Positions 36,749-43,993 of a stretch of 64,000 bases of DNA are shown piece after piece. How positions within the stretch are numbered: the first letter of the stretch is position 1; each line of letters opens with the position of its first letter. The notes beneath the pieces are model-generated. The model had not been told where the DNA came from. It ran no database searches and saw only the letters and a program-made list of their open reading frames with translations. Source of the DNA: Pedobacter metabolipauper (GTDB taxonomy: Bacteria > Bacteroidota > Bacteroidia > Sphingobacteriales > Sphingobacteriaceae); contig NZ_SNYC01000003.1 in assembly GCF_004362715.1 (NCBI RefSeq), positions 621,601 through 685,600 on the forward strand, read 5' to 3'. The position numbers and the translations under genes were made by a program.

Positions 36749-36955
36749 TTGAAGGAAAGGATTTTAGCGTGGTATAAAACTGCAATGGGTTTTGATAAAG
36801 ATTTTGTAATCATTGATGATGAGAAGTCTTTAAATACTTTACCTAAGGATAATAAGGATCGCTTTGTTTTAACAAGCGGTTCTGTTGGTTTAACTGTTGA
36901 ACTTGCTGATGTGGCTATTTCGATACTCAAAACTGGTCCGCTGAGGTCTGAATAG
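36749..36955 (+). CDS. hypothetical protein or fragment, 68 residues
   Basis: The frame starts at a TTG just after an in-frame stop, with AGG seven bases upstream. It reads KERILAWYKTAMGFDKDFVI and then SVGLTVELADVAISILKTG, a composition that looks like real protein. The absence of an ATG suggests either TTG initiation or a truncated gene. An opposing frame over the same bases looks like a shadow. Confidence 0.3.
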   Translation: MKERILAWYKTAMGFDKDFVIIDDEKSLNTLPKDNKDRFVLTSGSVGLTVELADVAISILKTGPLRSE

Positions 36956-37103
36956 CATTTTGCAGGATGGCATGGCTTTTGAATTGCCGTTGAAAGGATT
37001 AATCGGTGGCAGCAAAAAAATAAATTTCTTTTGTAATTTAGTGAAACAGGAATCATCAACTATAATCGGTTCTTGTTTTAACTTCAGTCCTAAGACTTGA
37101 TTT

Positions 37104-37646
37104 ATGATAGAAAATAACGCTCAACACAAGAAAAATATCAAGGTTACCTATTTGCTACTTTTTTTAGTGGCCATAGGTGTAATTCTAGGCATAGTCAAAT
37201 GGGTAGTGTTTAGACATAATGGCTGGAATGCATATAATACTAAGGAGCTTTATGATGGTTTTTATCAGGGGGCTGGAAATATCTCTGGTGATGTTCAGCA
37301 GCGGAAGGACATGGCCAAATGTTTTGTCGATAAAATCATAATTTTATATCCAGAGGGTGTGGAAACGATATCGGCTGACACCCTTAAAAAGGTCATTGAA
37401 CAGGTTGGTATGGAATGTGCCGAAACCATTACGAAGTTATCCTGGACACCTATTACCGAAAAGGCTTGCCTAAAAAAATTTAGGGATTTTAAGGAATTAA
37501 AAGGATATTCAGAAGAAAAGAAAACCAGTTATGCCGGTTGCTTACTGGCAAAGCTGAAGGAAAAATATCCTAAGGGATTGATGACAGAAATTTCACAAGG
37601 GGAAATGGATAGCTTGTATGCAGATTGTTTGTATGTTTTAAAATGA
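37104..37646 (+). CDS. membrane-anchored protein with duplicated Cys-containing repeat
   Basis: The 180-residue protein has a basic N-terminus and a single membrane helix (about 14-35, VTYLLLFLVAIGVILGIVKW), then a soluble domain. Two half-repeats are visible: MAKCFVDKIIILYPEGVETI with a later GMEC, and YAGCLLAKLKEKYPKGLMTE with a later YADC. Each has a Cys near the start, a YPxG turn, and a Cys at the end. No family is recognised. Its neighbours are orphans and a broken gene. Confidence 0.5.
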   Translation: MIENNAQHKKNIKVTYLLLFLVAIGVILGIVKWVVFRHNGWNAYNTKELYDGFYQGAGNISGDVQQRKDMAKCFVDKIIILYPEGVETISADTLKKVIEQVGMECAETITKLSWTPITEKACLKKFRDFKELKGYSEEKKTSYAGCLLAKLKEKYPKGLMTEISQGEMDSLYADCLYVLK

Positions 37647-37653
37647 TTGTAAA

Positions 37654-37875
37654 ATGGCTTATTATATTAGGGTTTTAGGGACAGCTGACTTAGATATATG
37701 TAAAGAATTGGTCAGCGGGTTGACTAATGAAGGGTTGATTGAAAAATTTGAACCTGCCCAAAATGAAACCTAAGACAAGTGGAGGATAATTGGTGTGTTC
37801 AATGTTGACCGGATCTATCTGATGCAAATTGAACATAATCCGGTCATAGAGGGGGCTTGGAAAAGCGGAAACTGA
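37654..37875 (+). pseudogene. small gene broken by an in-frame TAA
   Basis: Starting at ATG 37654, the frame reads MAYYIRVLGTADLDICKELV and ends at TAA (37771-37773) after NET. Beyond it the same frame stays open for 33 codons (DKWRIIGVFNVDRIYLMQIE...) to a TGA at 37873. The joined product would be a 73-residue protein. It begins seven bases after the repeat-protein gene and is followed by a good terminator, so it looks like the last gene of a former operon. Confidence 0.45.
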
Positions 37876-37877
37876 AG

Positions 37878-37925
37878 AAATAACGAACGATGTTTTTTTA
37901 GAATGTTTTTCGTTATTTATTTTTT
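37878..37925 (+). terminator. terminator at the end of the accessory operon
   Basis: AAATAACGAA (37878-37887) pairs with TTCGTTATTT (37909-37918), followed by a T-run of six after one A. It lies just behind the broken 73-codon gene. Confidence 0.65.
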
Positions 37926-38111
37926 ACAACTTGTTGATTTTATAGTTCCTGTATTGGCAAATAGTTTATAAAATTCAGGAACTGGACCGGGAAAGGCAAC
38001 CAAGCGCTTCAATAGTTCTTTGATTAAATGGAAGTGAGTATTTATTGCTGATTCCTCTGCATCTAATATCCACCGACACGAATTCGAAAACCCGTGCCAG
38101 TGAATAAGAAA

Positions 38112-38864
38112 TTACTTAGCTAAGTAGGTCATGCCACCGTCAACAAGAAGTTCAGCACCAAGCAAGAAAGAAGAATCTTCAGAAGCAAGGAAAACCGCTG
38201 TTTTACCAATATCTAACGGCTGTCCGATCCTGCCTGTCGGCATTACATTTGCAAACTGTGCTTTCACAGCTTCGATGTGTTCTGCAGGAACGAACTTATC
38301 AAATGCAGGTGTGTCTGTAGTGCCCGGTGTTATTACATTTACCCTGATCTTTCTTTCCAGCAAGTCGTTTGAAAAGCTTTTCGCAAAAAAGATCACAGCA
38401 GCTTTTGCAGCACCGTAAAGTCCAAATGATGGGTATGCCCGATGTGCGGCATTTGATCCGATAAGAATGATAGACCCACCATCATTCATATAAGGTAGTG
38501 CTTTTTGTACAGTGAAATAAACGCTTTTCAGGTTAAGATCCATAGTCTTGTCGTAATCAGCTTCGCTCACATCTGCTACAGTTCCGGTTGTTCCTGCACC
38601 GGCATTGGCTACCAGTATATCTATTTTACCAAATTTTTCGGCTGTATCTTTAAATACTCTTTCTAAATCGGTAAGGTTAGTTACATCTGCATTGATGGCT
38701 ATAAAATCATTGCCTAGCTGAGCGGCTGAATTTTCTAAAGTTTGATGATTTCTGCCAACAATAGTACCGGCAGCACCTTCATTTTTAAATGCTTCGGCAA
38801 TACCAAATCCAATACCGCTATTGCCGCCTGTAATTACGGCTACTTTGTTTTTTAATTTACTCAT
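38112..38864 (-). CDS. SDR-family oxidoreductase, copy A
   Basis: The 250-residue short-chain dehydrogenase has the cofactor motif TGGNSGIG (residues 12-19), NADV, VANAGAG, the catalytic Ser in IGSNAAH, and the YGAAKAA Tyr-Lys pair. The C-terminal LVDGGMTYL is standard. The cofactor is probably NADP(H) because an Arg follows strand 2 (IVGRN). The substrate is unknown. It follows Crp/Fnr copy A and has an Fnr-type box 76 bases before its start. Confidence 0.88.
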   Translation of the reverse strand: MSKLKNKVAVITGGNSGIGFGIAEAFKNEGAAGTIVGRNHQTLENSAAQLGNDFIAINADVTNLTDLERVFKDTAEKFGKIDILVANAGAGTTGTVADVSEADYDKTMDLNLKSVYFTVQKALPYMNDGGSIILIGSNAAHRAYPSFGLYGAAKAAVIFFAKSFSNDLLERKIRVNVITPGTTDTPAFDKFVPAEHIEAVKAQFANVMPTGRIGQPLDIGKTAVFLASEDSSFLLGAELLVDGGMTYLAK

Positions 38865-38889
38865 GATCTTTACTATTTAATGTCATACA

Positions 38890-38919
38890 AAGATGCAGCT
38901 GCGCGAGGAACTGCATCTT
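38890..38919 (-). promoter_or_regulatory. hairpin in the SDR copy A leader
   Basis: AAGATGCAG (38890-38898) pairs with CTGCATCTT (38911-38919), loop 12. On the minus strand the right side, CTGCATCTTTG, is also present in the leader of SDR copy B at 40641, supporting common origin. It could be a terminator for the Crp/Fnr gene or a leader element. Confidence 0.4.
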
Positions 38920-38940
38920 AATATATGTCATTAAATACGC

Positions 38941-38954
38941 TTGATAAAAGTCAA
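38941..38954 (-). promoter_or_regulatory. Fnr-type operator upstream of SDR copy A
   Basis: On the minus strand it reads TTGACTTTTATCAA, nine of ten fixed bases of TTGAT-N4-ATCAA, 76 bases before the SDR start. The same box (TTGAC-N4-ATCAA) occurs in the same orientation before SDR copy B. It sits just at the end of the Crp/Fnr copy A gene. Confidence 0.55.
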
Positions 38955-38955
38955 T

Positions 38956-39543
38956 CTATTTTAAGGCGTTTTTCCTGATCCGGCTCAAGGTTTCCGGTGT
39001 TAAACCCAGGTAGGAAGCAATTAAATTTTGCGGGAACCGCTGTATAAAGTGTGGATAATCATTAACGAGTTCTTGAAACCGTTCTTCACCAGTTTGACTG
39101 ATGGAAGATTGCATTCTTTTCTGGGCAGCTATGGTATTATTTTGACTAAGCACATTTTGCATCGCTGAAAAGGCAGGAATGGGCCTTATGAATTCCTCTA
39201 CCAGGCTATGGGTTATTTGTAAGATCTCCAGATCCTCCAGCGCTTCTATGTTAAAGCGACTTGGTGTCAGTTTGTAAAAACTTTCAAAATCGGCTAACCA
39301 CCAGTTTTCAATACTTAATTTTAATATATGCTCATGTCCTTTTTCATCTACTGTAAACGTCTTGGCAGCCCCTTTCACAATGAATCCGGTATATTTACAT
39401 ACATCCCCTTCCTGCAAAAAGTATTGTCGCTTCCGGATTTTCTTTGGTTTGAAATGGGTGATAAATACTTGCCTATCATCCGCTGAAAGCGTTTCGCCGG
39501 AAAGTTTTTGAACGTAATCGAACAGCGCTTGAAAATTATGCAT
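38956..39543 (-). CDS. Crp/Fnr-family regulator, copy A
   Basis: The 195-residue regulator has an N-terminal cyclic-nucleotide-binding-like beta roll (RQYFLQEGDVCKYTGFIVKG) and a C-terminal helix-turn-helix whose recognition helix reads LTPETLSRIRK. The E-x-x-S-R pattern equals that of E. coli Fnr, which reads TTGAT, rather than Crp (RExxGR). The N-terminal Cys cluster of Fnr is absent, so oxygen sensing by an iron-sulfur cluster is unlikely. It is back to back with a paralogue at 39769 and upstream of an SDR gene with an Fnr-type box. Confidence 0.87.
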   Translation of the reverse strand: MHNFQALFDYVQKLSGETLSADDRQVFITHFKPKKIRKRQYFLQEGDVCKYTGFIVKGAAKTFTVDEKGHEHILKLSIENWWLADFESFYKLTPSRFNIEALEDLEILQITHSLVEEFIRPIPAFSAMQNVLSQNNTIAAQKRMQSSISQTGEERFQELVNDYPHFIQRFPQNLIASYLGLTPETLSRIRKNALK

Positions 39544-39768
39544 TTTTAGGGTTATTAAGGAGAATCCTCAAAAATAAAACTTTCAACTTATTTTTTGCTG
39601 GTTTTTTAGTTATTCAAACTTGTTCTTATCCAGGTACAGGTAAACGACTCAACCCTATCTTCGAATAATCCCACCTACAATAAAATCGCGAGATCTGTAA
39701 ACCTGGTTTGTTTTTTTAGTTTTTATCAGGCAGCTTGAGTAAATTGCAAATTATTATATCCTTGAACA

Positions 39769-40356
39769 ATGTCCAACTTTGAAGTGTTTTTCGATTACAT
39801 CCAGGAAATATCAGGCAAACTGCTTTCAGAAGATGATAAGCAGTTGTTGATGGCACACTTCAAATCCAAAAAACTTAGAAAACGGCAATACTTTTTACAG
39901 GAAGGAGACGTGTGCAAGTATATTGGGTTTATTGTAAAAGGATCCGCCAGAACCTTTACAGTAGATGAGAAGGGGCACGAAAATGTATTGAAATTGTCTG
40001 TAGAAAATTGGTGGTTGGCTGATTTTGAAAGCTTCTACCTGTTAACGCCAAGCCGCTTTAATATTGAGGCGCTGGAAGATCTTGAGGTTCTTCAATCAAC
40101 AAATGCTCAAATTGAGGAGTTTCTTAAGCATATCCCTGCTTTTTCAGCGATGCAGAACATAATCAGCCAAAATTATACCATTGCAAACCAGAAAAGAGTG
40201 CAGGCTGCTTTTAGCTACACGGCTGAAGAGCGTTATGAAGACCTGGTTAGCAATTATCCGCATTTTCTAAAACGGTTCCCGCAAAACATGATCGCTTCCT
40301 ATCTGGGTTTATCCCCGGAGACTTTGAGCAGAATAAGGAAAAACTCTTTTAAATAA
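39769..40356 (+). CDS. Crp/Fnr-family regulator, copy B
   Basis: The 195-residue paralogue of copy A is identical at about 141 of 195 positions and collinear without gaps. It has the same effector-domain core and the same recognition helix pattern (LSPETLSRIRK). Differences cluster in the C-helix region (residues 110-150) and the N-terminus, which may alter ligand or dimer preference. It lies upstream of SDR copy B with a 353-base gap carrying two Fnr-type boxes. Confidence 0.87.
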   Translation: MSNFEVFFDYIQEISGKLLSEDDKQLLMAHFKSKKLRKRQYFLQEGDVCKYIGFIVKGSARTFTVDEKGHENVLKLSVENWWLADFESFYLLTPSRFNIEALEDLEVLQSTNAQIEEFLKHIPAFSAMQNIISQNYTIANQKRVQAAFSYTAEERYEDLVSNYPHFLKRFPQNMIASYLGLSPETLSRIRKNSFK

Positions 40357-40561
40357 ATCTTTATAAAAGGGCTAAAAGGTAGCTTGTTCTACAACGCGGC
40401 CATTTCAATTCCTATTTTAAAAACCCCATTGATATTAATTCTGAATCCAAAAAAAATGCCCAACAACGCAAAATATGCCGTTGTGATATTTCTGATTTTT
40501 TCTTTCTGCGTTTTCCCTCACTATCTTAAGTTATTTTTTCACAGTTAGTTATTCGATTAAC

Positions 40562-40575
40562 TTGATCCAGGTCAG
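40562..40575 (+). promoter_or_regulatory. weaker Fnr-type box upstream of SDR copy B
   Basis: TTGATCCAGGTCAG matches the left half perfectly and the right half at three of five bases. It is 23 bp upstream of the stronger box, centre to centre, about two helical turns. Confidence 0.35.
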
Positions 40576-40584
40576 GACAATGAG

Positions 40585-40598
40585 TTGACCTACATCAA
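40585..40598 (+). promoter_or_regulatory. Fnr-type operator upstream of SDR copy B
   Basis: TTGACCTACATCAA, nine of ten fixed bases of TTGAT-N4-ATCAA, 111 bases before the SDR start. It has the same half-sites and orientation as the box before SDR copy A. Confidence 0.55.
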
Positions 40599-40709
40599 AC
40601 ATACTTCATGATTCATGTCAATAAACGGTCCGTTATAGGTCTGCATCTTTGGATAGACTTCAGAACGGAAATACATCTGAAGAATATGACAAATTAATAG
40701 ATAAAAATC

Positions 40710-41468
40710 ATGAGTAACTTAGAAAACAAAGTAGCGGTAGTTACCGGTGCAGCAAAAGGAATAGGCGCATCTATCGCAAAGCACTTCGCGGCAGCAGGCG
40801 CAAAAGTAGTTGTGAATTATGCCTCAAGTAAAGAAGACGCAGATAGAGTAGTCAAGGAAATAACCGACAACGGAGGCCTGGCTATTGCCGTCCAAGCCGA
40901 TGTGTCGAACGAGGCCGATGTGATCAGGCTGTTTGAAGAAGCCAATACAGCTTTCGGTGCGTTGGATATTTTGGTAAACAACGCGGTTTATCAAGGATAC
41001 TTACCGGTTGAACAGATATCAGTAGAAGCTTTTCATCAGCATTTCAACGTCAACGTTTTGGGGCCTATATTGACTATTCAGGCATCTTTAAAAGCATTTA
41101 GTGATAAGGGCGGCAATATCATCAACATCAGCTCGGGCGCGAGTAAATACCCGCTTCCGGGAGCCTCGTTGTACTCTGCCACTAAAGCGGCATTAGACGC
41201 CATGACGATTGCTTTATCGAAAGAACTGGGTGTAAAGAATGTTCGTATCAATTCTATTTTACCGGGTGCTACGGATACAGAAGGTGCAGCAAGTGCAGGT
41301 GTAACCCCTGGCAGTGAATATGAAAAAATGTTTGTTGCCAAAACACCGCTTGGACGTAGGGGCCAGCCCGAAGATATTGCGAAGGCTGTTTTATTTCTTG
41401 CTTCTGATGATGCAGCTTGGATAACGGGAGAACAAATTGGCGTTTCGGGTGGAATGTATGGTTTTTAG
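40710..41468 (+). CDS. SDR-family oxidoreductase, copy B
   Basis: The 252-residue short-chain dehydrogenase has TGAAKGIG (12-19), QADVSN, LVNNAVYQG (where NNAG is usual, the Gly is Val), the catalytic Ser in ISSGASKY, the YSATKAA Tyr-Lys pair, and GVSGGMYGF at the end. The SDR protein is much less similar to copy A than the regulators are to each other. Substrate unknown; the 3-oxoacyl-reductase-like or glucose-dehydrogenase-like subgroup is likely. The first codons (MSN-LENKVAV) echo copy A (MSKLKNKVAV). Confidence 0.88.
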   Translation: MSNLENKVAVVTGAAKGIGASIAKHFAAAGAKVVVNYASSKEDADRVVKEITDNGGLAIAVQADVSNEADVIRLFEEANTAFGALDILVNNAVYQGYLPVEQISVEAFHQHFNVNVLGPILTIQASLKAFSDKGGNIINISSGASKYPLPGASLYSATKAALDAMTIALSKELGVKNVRINSILPGATDTEGAASAGVTPGSEYEKMFVAKTPLGRRGQPEDIAKAVLFLASDDAAWITGEQIGVSGGMYGF

Positions 41469-41499
41469 AAGGAATTGTGGTCATTAAAGGATTAAGTTA

Positions 41500-41531
41500 A
41501 GTGTTTTCCTTTGTTAGCATAGGAAAACACT
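41500..41531. terminator. bidirectional terminator between SDR copy B and the ene-reductase
   Basis: AGTGTTTTCCT (41500-41510) and AGGAAAACACT (41521-41531) form an 11-bp perfect stem with a 10-base loop between the convergent genes. Confidence 0.7.
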
Positions 41532-41547
41532 CAATAATCATCAATTA

Positions 41548-42696
41548 TTATTCGGAATCTGCATCGTCTGAATGTGCGGCAGTGTTACTATATACCGCTT
41601 TCGGATAATCGGTGTATCCATGCGCTCCCCCGGCATAATACGTATCCATGTCACCCTCTGACAATGGCAGATGATATTGGAAGTGTTCAACCAAATCAGG
41701 GTTGGCAATGAAAGCTGCACCAAAAGATACCAGGTCGGCTGTGCCTTCTTTCAGGATGGCATTGCCGCTTTCCTGTGTAAAGCCTAAGTTTGCCATTAAT
41801 CTTCCGCTGTAGTTATTACGGAAATGGCTGAAGTAATTGTCCTGCATGACCTCAACATCTGTACCGTTTAAATTTTCCGCTGGTCCAACAATATGCAGAT
41901 AAGCCAAATTATAATCACTTAGCCTCTTTAAAATGTATTTGAATATTGGAATAGTTTCTTCATCGGGTTTCATGATACCTACGTTGCTTAGCGCTACCGG
42001 CGTAAACTTGATCGCCACGCGCGTGCTGCTCCAAACGGCTATGATGGCATCGAGGATCTCAAACACAATACGTGCGCGGTTTTCAATGCTGCCGCCATAC
42101 TCATCTGTACGCTGGTTAGTGGCCAAACTTAGAAATTGCGGGATCAGCATTCCAACCATTGCATGGATCTCTACACCGTCAAATCCTGCTTCTTTAGCAT
42201 TTTTAGCTGCCTGCTTGTAATCCTGTATAGTTTGTTTGATCTCGGCTATGGTCAGCTCGCGGGGCGTTAATGAGTCTTTAAAGCCTTCAGGAGTAAAAGA
42301 ACGGGTTTGGGGATTGATGGCTGATGGCCCGGCTGGTAGTTCGCCATTAAAGAAATCCGGATGGGATGCGGAACCAATATGTCCCAATTGGGAGAAGATT
42401 AAACCGCCATTATCGTGCACGGCTTTGGTCACCAGTTTCCATCCTTCAACCTGTTCCCGGCTGTACATGCCCGGAACATTAATAAAACCGATAGACTTTG
42501 AATTCACCCAGGTGCCTTCAGTTAGAATTAAACCTGCTGAGGCACGTTGTGCATAATATTTAGCCATTAATGGGGTAGGTACCAGACCCGGGTTGTCGGC
42601 ACGTCCGCGGGTTAGTGATGCCATCACGACCCTGTTTTTCAATTTTAATTCACCCAATTGATATTCCTCTAAGAGAGGTTGCGCTGTGTTTTTCAT
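41548..42696 (-). CDS. Old-Yellow-Enzyme-type alkene reductase
   Basis: Using MKNTAQPLLEEYQLGELKL as start gives 382 residues. This FMN-dependent NAD(P)H ene-reductase has the family start LKNRVVMASLTRGRAD, the GTWVNSKSIGF region, QLGHIGSASHPD, DYKQAAKNAKEAGFDGVEIHAMVG (the second His of the usual HGAxGYL is not visible here: H-A-M-V), NRTDEYGGSIENR, and FGAAFIANPDL. It probably reduces activated C=C bonds. It is divergent from an HxlR regulator, with a palindrome between. Confidence 0.88.
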   Translation of the reverse strand: MKNTAQPLLEEYQLGELKLKNRVVMASLTRGRADNPGLVPTPLMAKYYAQRASAGLILTEGTWVNSKSIGFINVPGMYSREQVEGWKLVTKAVHDNGGLIFSQLGHIGSASHPDFFNGELPAGPSAINPQTRSFTPEGFKDSLTPRELTIAEIKQTIQDYKQAAKNAKEAGFDGVEIHAMVGMLIPQFLSLATNQRTDEYGGSIENRARIVFEILDAIIAVWSSTRVAIKFTPVALSNVGIMKPDEETIPIFKYILKRLSDYNLAYLHIVGPAENLNGTDVEVMQDNYFSHFRNNYSGRLMANLGFTQESGNAILKEGTADLVSFGAAFIANPDLVEHFQYHLPLSEGDMDTYYAGGAHGYTDYPKAVYSNTAAHSDDADSE

Positions 42697-42757
42697 TGTT
42701 TTTTTTAAGCAAAGCTCGGGCATAGACAACAGCGGCACAATAGGAGGGAAACTAATG

Positions 42758-42784
42758 GCATAGGGATAAATTTATCTCCTATGC
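42758..42784. promoter_or_regulatory. 27-bp near-perfect palindrome, candidate HxlR operator
   Basis: GCATAGGGATAAA (42758-42770) is followed directly by TTTATCTCCTATGC (42771-42784). The arms are complementary except for one missing base. It lies between the start of the ene-reductase and the -7 box of hxlR and overlaps the hxlR -33 region, so it could serve both promoters. Confidence 0.6.
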
Positions 42785-42802
42785 TGATTGAGATACAATG
42801 CC

Positions 42803-42810
42803 TATTTTTG
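42803..42810 (+). promoter_or_regulatory. putative -7 promoter element for the HxlR gene
   Basis: TATTTTTG matches TAnnTTTG exactly, 17 bases before the ATG at 42828. This is why the upstream in-frame ATG at 42798 is rejected as the start. Confidence 0.45.
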
Positions 42811-42827
42811 TAATAAGAAAACAGCGT

Positions 42828-43241
42828 ATGTACGAAAGAAAGATTCCTCTAACCATAGATTGCGGGCTTCACCTAACCAGGGAAGTACTGAATGGCAAAT
42901 GGAAACCAGCGTTACTGAATGCTTTGTCTATGGAAGTAAGGCGCCCAAGCGAAATCTTAAGGCTATTGCCAGAAGCCACCCGCCGGGTGCTGAATGTCCA
43001 GCTCAAAGAACTGGAGAACCATGGCATCATAGAAAAGAAAATCTATGCACAGTTGCCGCCTAAAGTAGAATATTTTTTAACGGAGATTGGCTGGTCATTA
43101 ATGCCTATGATTGATGCTATGAATCAATGGGGCGATGCTCACCGAACATTTTTAGAAACTGTGATTAAACAGGATCCAAAGGTTGTCAAAACTGCAAAGT
43201 CGGCCTGCCTGGCTTACCGGCAAATGGCAGTGGCAAAATAG
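42828..43241 (+). CDS. HxlR-family transcriptional regulator
   Basis: From MYERKIPLTIDCGLHLTREV the protein has 137 residues and is a winged-helix HxlR/YtcD-type regulator: LNGKWKPALLNALS, then RRVLNVQLKELENHGIIEK (the recognition part) and the wing KVEYFLTEIGWSLMPMID. One Cys lies near the N-terminus (DCGL), which some HxlR redox sensors use. The location divergent from an ene-reductase resembles known electrophile-responsive pairs. It likely controls the ene-reductase and itself. Confidence 0.85.
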   Translation: MYERKIPLTIDCGLHLTREVLNGKWKPALLNALSMEVRRPSEILRLLPEATRRVLNVQLKELENHGIIEKKIYAQLPPKVEYFLTEIGWSLMPMIDAMNQWGDAHRTFLETVIKQDPKVVKTAKSACLAYRQMAVAK

Positions 43242-43272
43242 GGTGAATTTTTGGTGTAGTTTATAAAACTGG

Positions 43273-43761
43273 TTACCTGCATAAGCGCATGATAATATCC
43301 CTGTGCTGAGGATACTGCTGATTCAGTTTTTCCTTGTCCGCCATCTCGAAGTCCCTGAAGTCAAAACCTGGTGCAACAGCGCAGCTCACCAAACTGAAGC
43401 CGCGTTTGCCGGTCAGCTCTGCAGCAAACCAGTAACCTGCTGGAATAGCAAGGGAAAGCATACCATTTACCCCAGAAGATAATTCTATCATTTGATAGGT
43501 GCCATCCTCACTTAACAAATGTAAGCCTACCGCTGCCCCGAGATGAAAATACCAGATTTCATCGGCCCATAGCCGGTGAAATCCTGAAAAATCATCGTTT
43601 TCCAGTAAATAATGGATGGAAGTGCAGGCGCTTCGGTCTTCTTTGACCGCAGGGCTTACTATTTGTTGAGCTGAGCGGTAAGTTTCCCGGTAGTAGCCTC
43701 CCTCAGGGTGCGGTTCCATTTTGTATCGTTCTATCCAGTAGAGTGAGGTATAAGTTTCCAT
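43273..43761 (-). CDS. DUF985 cupin protein
   Basis: The 162-residue cupin has the DUF985 signatures EPHPEGGYYRETYRS, TSIHYLLENDDFSGFHRL, DEIWYFHLG, and SLVSCAVAPGFDFRDFEM near the C-terminus. Metal-binding His residues are present. Function is unproven; members are thought to bind a small ligand. It is convergent with the HxlR gene. Confidence 0.82.
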   Translation of the reverse strand: METYTSLYWIERYKMEPHPEGGYYRETYRSAQQIVSPAVKEDRSACTSIHYLLENDDFSGFHRLWADEIWYFHLGAAVGLHLLSEDGTYQMIELSSGVNGMLSLAIPAGYWFAAELTGKRGFSLVSCAVAPGFDFRDFEMADKEKLNQQYPQHRDIIMRLCR

Positions 43762-43993
43762 TTATAAGTAATATTTAAGCAACTCTTCATCGCATTTTTT
43801 AAAAAATGGTCTGATGGGAGAAGATAGGATTTATCCGCAACTATCACAAGTTTTGATCTCCTGTTTTCGGGGAATCAAAAATCTGACTAAATGTGTTACA
43901 GCTATGAGTGCAGTATCACCTTGCTGTTTTTCTGAAACGAACGTAAGGGGAACTATTATCGAAAAAATCGTATATTCGTATAATAAATCCTTA

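Larger units (their letters stand above)
40357..40709 (+). other. 353-base leader region of SDR copy B
   Basis: The gap holds two Fnr-type boxes (40562-40575 and 40585-40598) and a stretch homologous to the SDR copy A leader: CTGCATCTTTG at 40641 and ATGACA..ATTAA..TAAA before the ATG. A 30-codon hydrophobic frame at 40456-40548 was seen but is too short to call. No other gene is apparent. Confidence 0.5.

Noticed and set aside
36739..37059. 106-codon minus-strand frame
   Set aside because: Ser/Cys-rich composition typical of an antisense shadow; the plus-strand frame looks more protein-like.
35793..37875. In-frame stop codons as recoding (selenocysteine or read-through)
   Set aside because: One is TGA and one is TAA, neither has a following hairpin of the right kind, and the first gene also lacks a start; decay is simpler.
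38067..38099. Minus-strand text resembling the 3' part of a tRNA (TTCGAAT followed by an acceptor-like end)
   Set aside because: The supposed T-stem does not pair and no anticodon or D arm is present. It is too weak even as an attachment-site remnant.
40456..40548. 30-codon hydrophobic frame (MPNNAKYAVVIFLIF...) upstream of SDR copy B
   Set aside because: Too short and with no ribosome site; AT-rich DNA gives such frames by chance.
42798..42827. Upstream ATG of the HxlR gene
   Set aside because: It lies upstream of the -7 box and the extra residues are not family-like.
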